Positions 63,663 through 64,000 of a stretch of DNA of 64,000 nt are shown one piece after another. The stretch spans positions 1,783,186 through 1,847,185 of the forward strand of contig NC_014363.1 in the NCBI RefSeq assembly GCF_000143845.1, written 5' to 3'. The notes under the pieces were generated by a model, which saw only the letters and a program-made list of their open reading frames with translations, was not told where the DNA came from and searched no databases. This DNA is from Olsenella uli DSM 7084. Its GTDB lineage: Bacteria > Actinomycetota > Coriobacteriia > Coriobacteriales > Atopobiaceae. Within the stretch, counting starts at the first letter, position 1; each line of letters begins with the position of its first letter. Made by a program: the position numbers and the translations under genes.

Positions 63663-64000
63663 ATGGAGCAGGAAATCCTGAAGATCTCAGACGTCGCAAC
63701 GCTCAAGGCCTTGTCTAGCCCCGTTCGCATGAGGATTCTTGGGCTCCTGAGAAACGGGGACAAAAGAACCGTGGGGCAGATATCGGCACAGACCGGCATT
63801 GCCCCAGGCAGCGCCAGCTACCATCTTCAAAAGCTCGAAGAGGTCGGATTGGTGAGGCGGGTGGACTATGACGAGGGCGACCACAGGCAGAGCTGGTGGG
63901 AGACATCGCGGGCCGTGATAGAGCCCAATCCGGACACGGATGCAGCCTCTGGCCTAGAGGCCGAGGTTGCCATCAGAAGGGCGTCGGCGCAATCATACGC
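63663..64000 (+). CDS. ArsR-type winged-helix regulator (partial, runs off the right edge)
   Basis: At least 112 residues. The N-terminus ATLKALSSPVRMRILGLLRN is the typical first helices of ArsR-type repressors. The recognition region GQISAQTGIAPGSASYHLQK and wing LEEVGLVRRVDYDEGDHRQS follow. No metal-binding CxC motif is seen in the DNA-binding part, so metal sensing is not indicated. After it comes WWETSRAVIEPNP, as in the ArsR-type regulators that pair with MFS genes in Actinobacteria. GGGGG lies upstream of the ATG. The C-terminus is outside the window. Confidence 0.85.
   Translation, partial: MEQEILKISDVATLKALSSPVRMRILGLLRNGDKRTVGQISAQTGIAPGSASYHLQKLEEVGLVRRVDYDEGDHRQSWWETSRAVIEPNPDTDAASGLEAEVAIRRASAQSY

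Overview
The window is a 64 kb piece of a GC-rich bacterial chromosome that is almost entirely coding. Family content and gene order (single-chain PurL, fused EcfA1-EcfA2 ATPases, NfnAB, a serpin lipoprotein, a sortase-anchored adhesin with an LPxT-type signal) suggest an anaerobic host-associated actinobacterium of the class Coriobacteriia, perhaps Olsenella or Atopobium-like. That placement is an inference from the sequence alone.

Left part (1-32 kb). The 3' end of a serine hydrolase gene and convergent murB come first. They are followed by an FMN-riboswitch-controlled riboflavin uptake block (ribU, fused ecfA1A2, ecfT), then purL, a secreted serpin, and a run on the plus strand: galE, a polyprenyl synthase, a peptidoglycan-binding protein, a CPA1 antiporter, tRNA-Gln, glmU and prs. 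Next are pcp (minus), an alpha/beta hydrolase, a Mg2+ P-type ATPase (minus) with an elaborate leader, pth, the electron-bifurcating nfnAB pair, a ucpA-like dehydrogenase and pyrE. A glycosyltransferase and an LCP-like membrane protein follow on the minus strand.

Right part (32-62.6 kb), all read leftward. This is the str/S10/spc/alpha ribosomal supercluster in canonical order: rpsL-rpsG-fusA-rpsJ, rplC-D-W-B-rpsS-rplV-rpsC-rplP-rpmC-rpsQ-rplN-rplX, rplE-rpsN-rpsH-rplF-rplR-rpsE-rpmD-rplO-secY, adk-map-infA-rpmJ-rpsM-rpsK-rpsD-rpoA-rplQ, then a second fused ecfA1A2-ecfT module and truA. The tuf gene is missing from its usual place. The cluster is broken twice. About 2.2 kb with membrane-protein genes separates rpsJ from rplC. 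A 4.76 kb gene for a 1585-residue cell-wall adhesin, plus a 198-bp inverted-repeat element, separates rplX from rplE.

The same repeat element occurs a second time at 28 kb, upstream of ucpA, with 35-bp perfect terminal inverted repeats. Many gene ends carry long perfect GC-rich hairpins without a U-tract. The right edge holds a decayed MFS transporter gene, an unexplained set of repeats and the start of an ArsR-type regulator.
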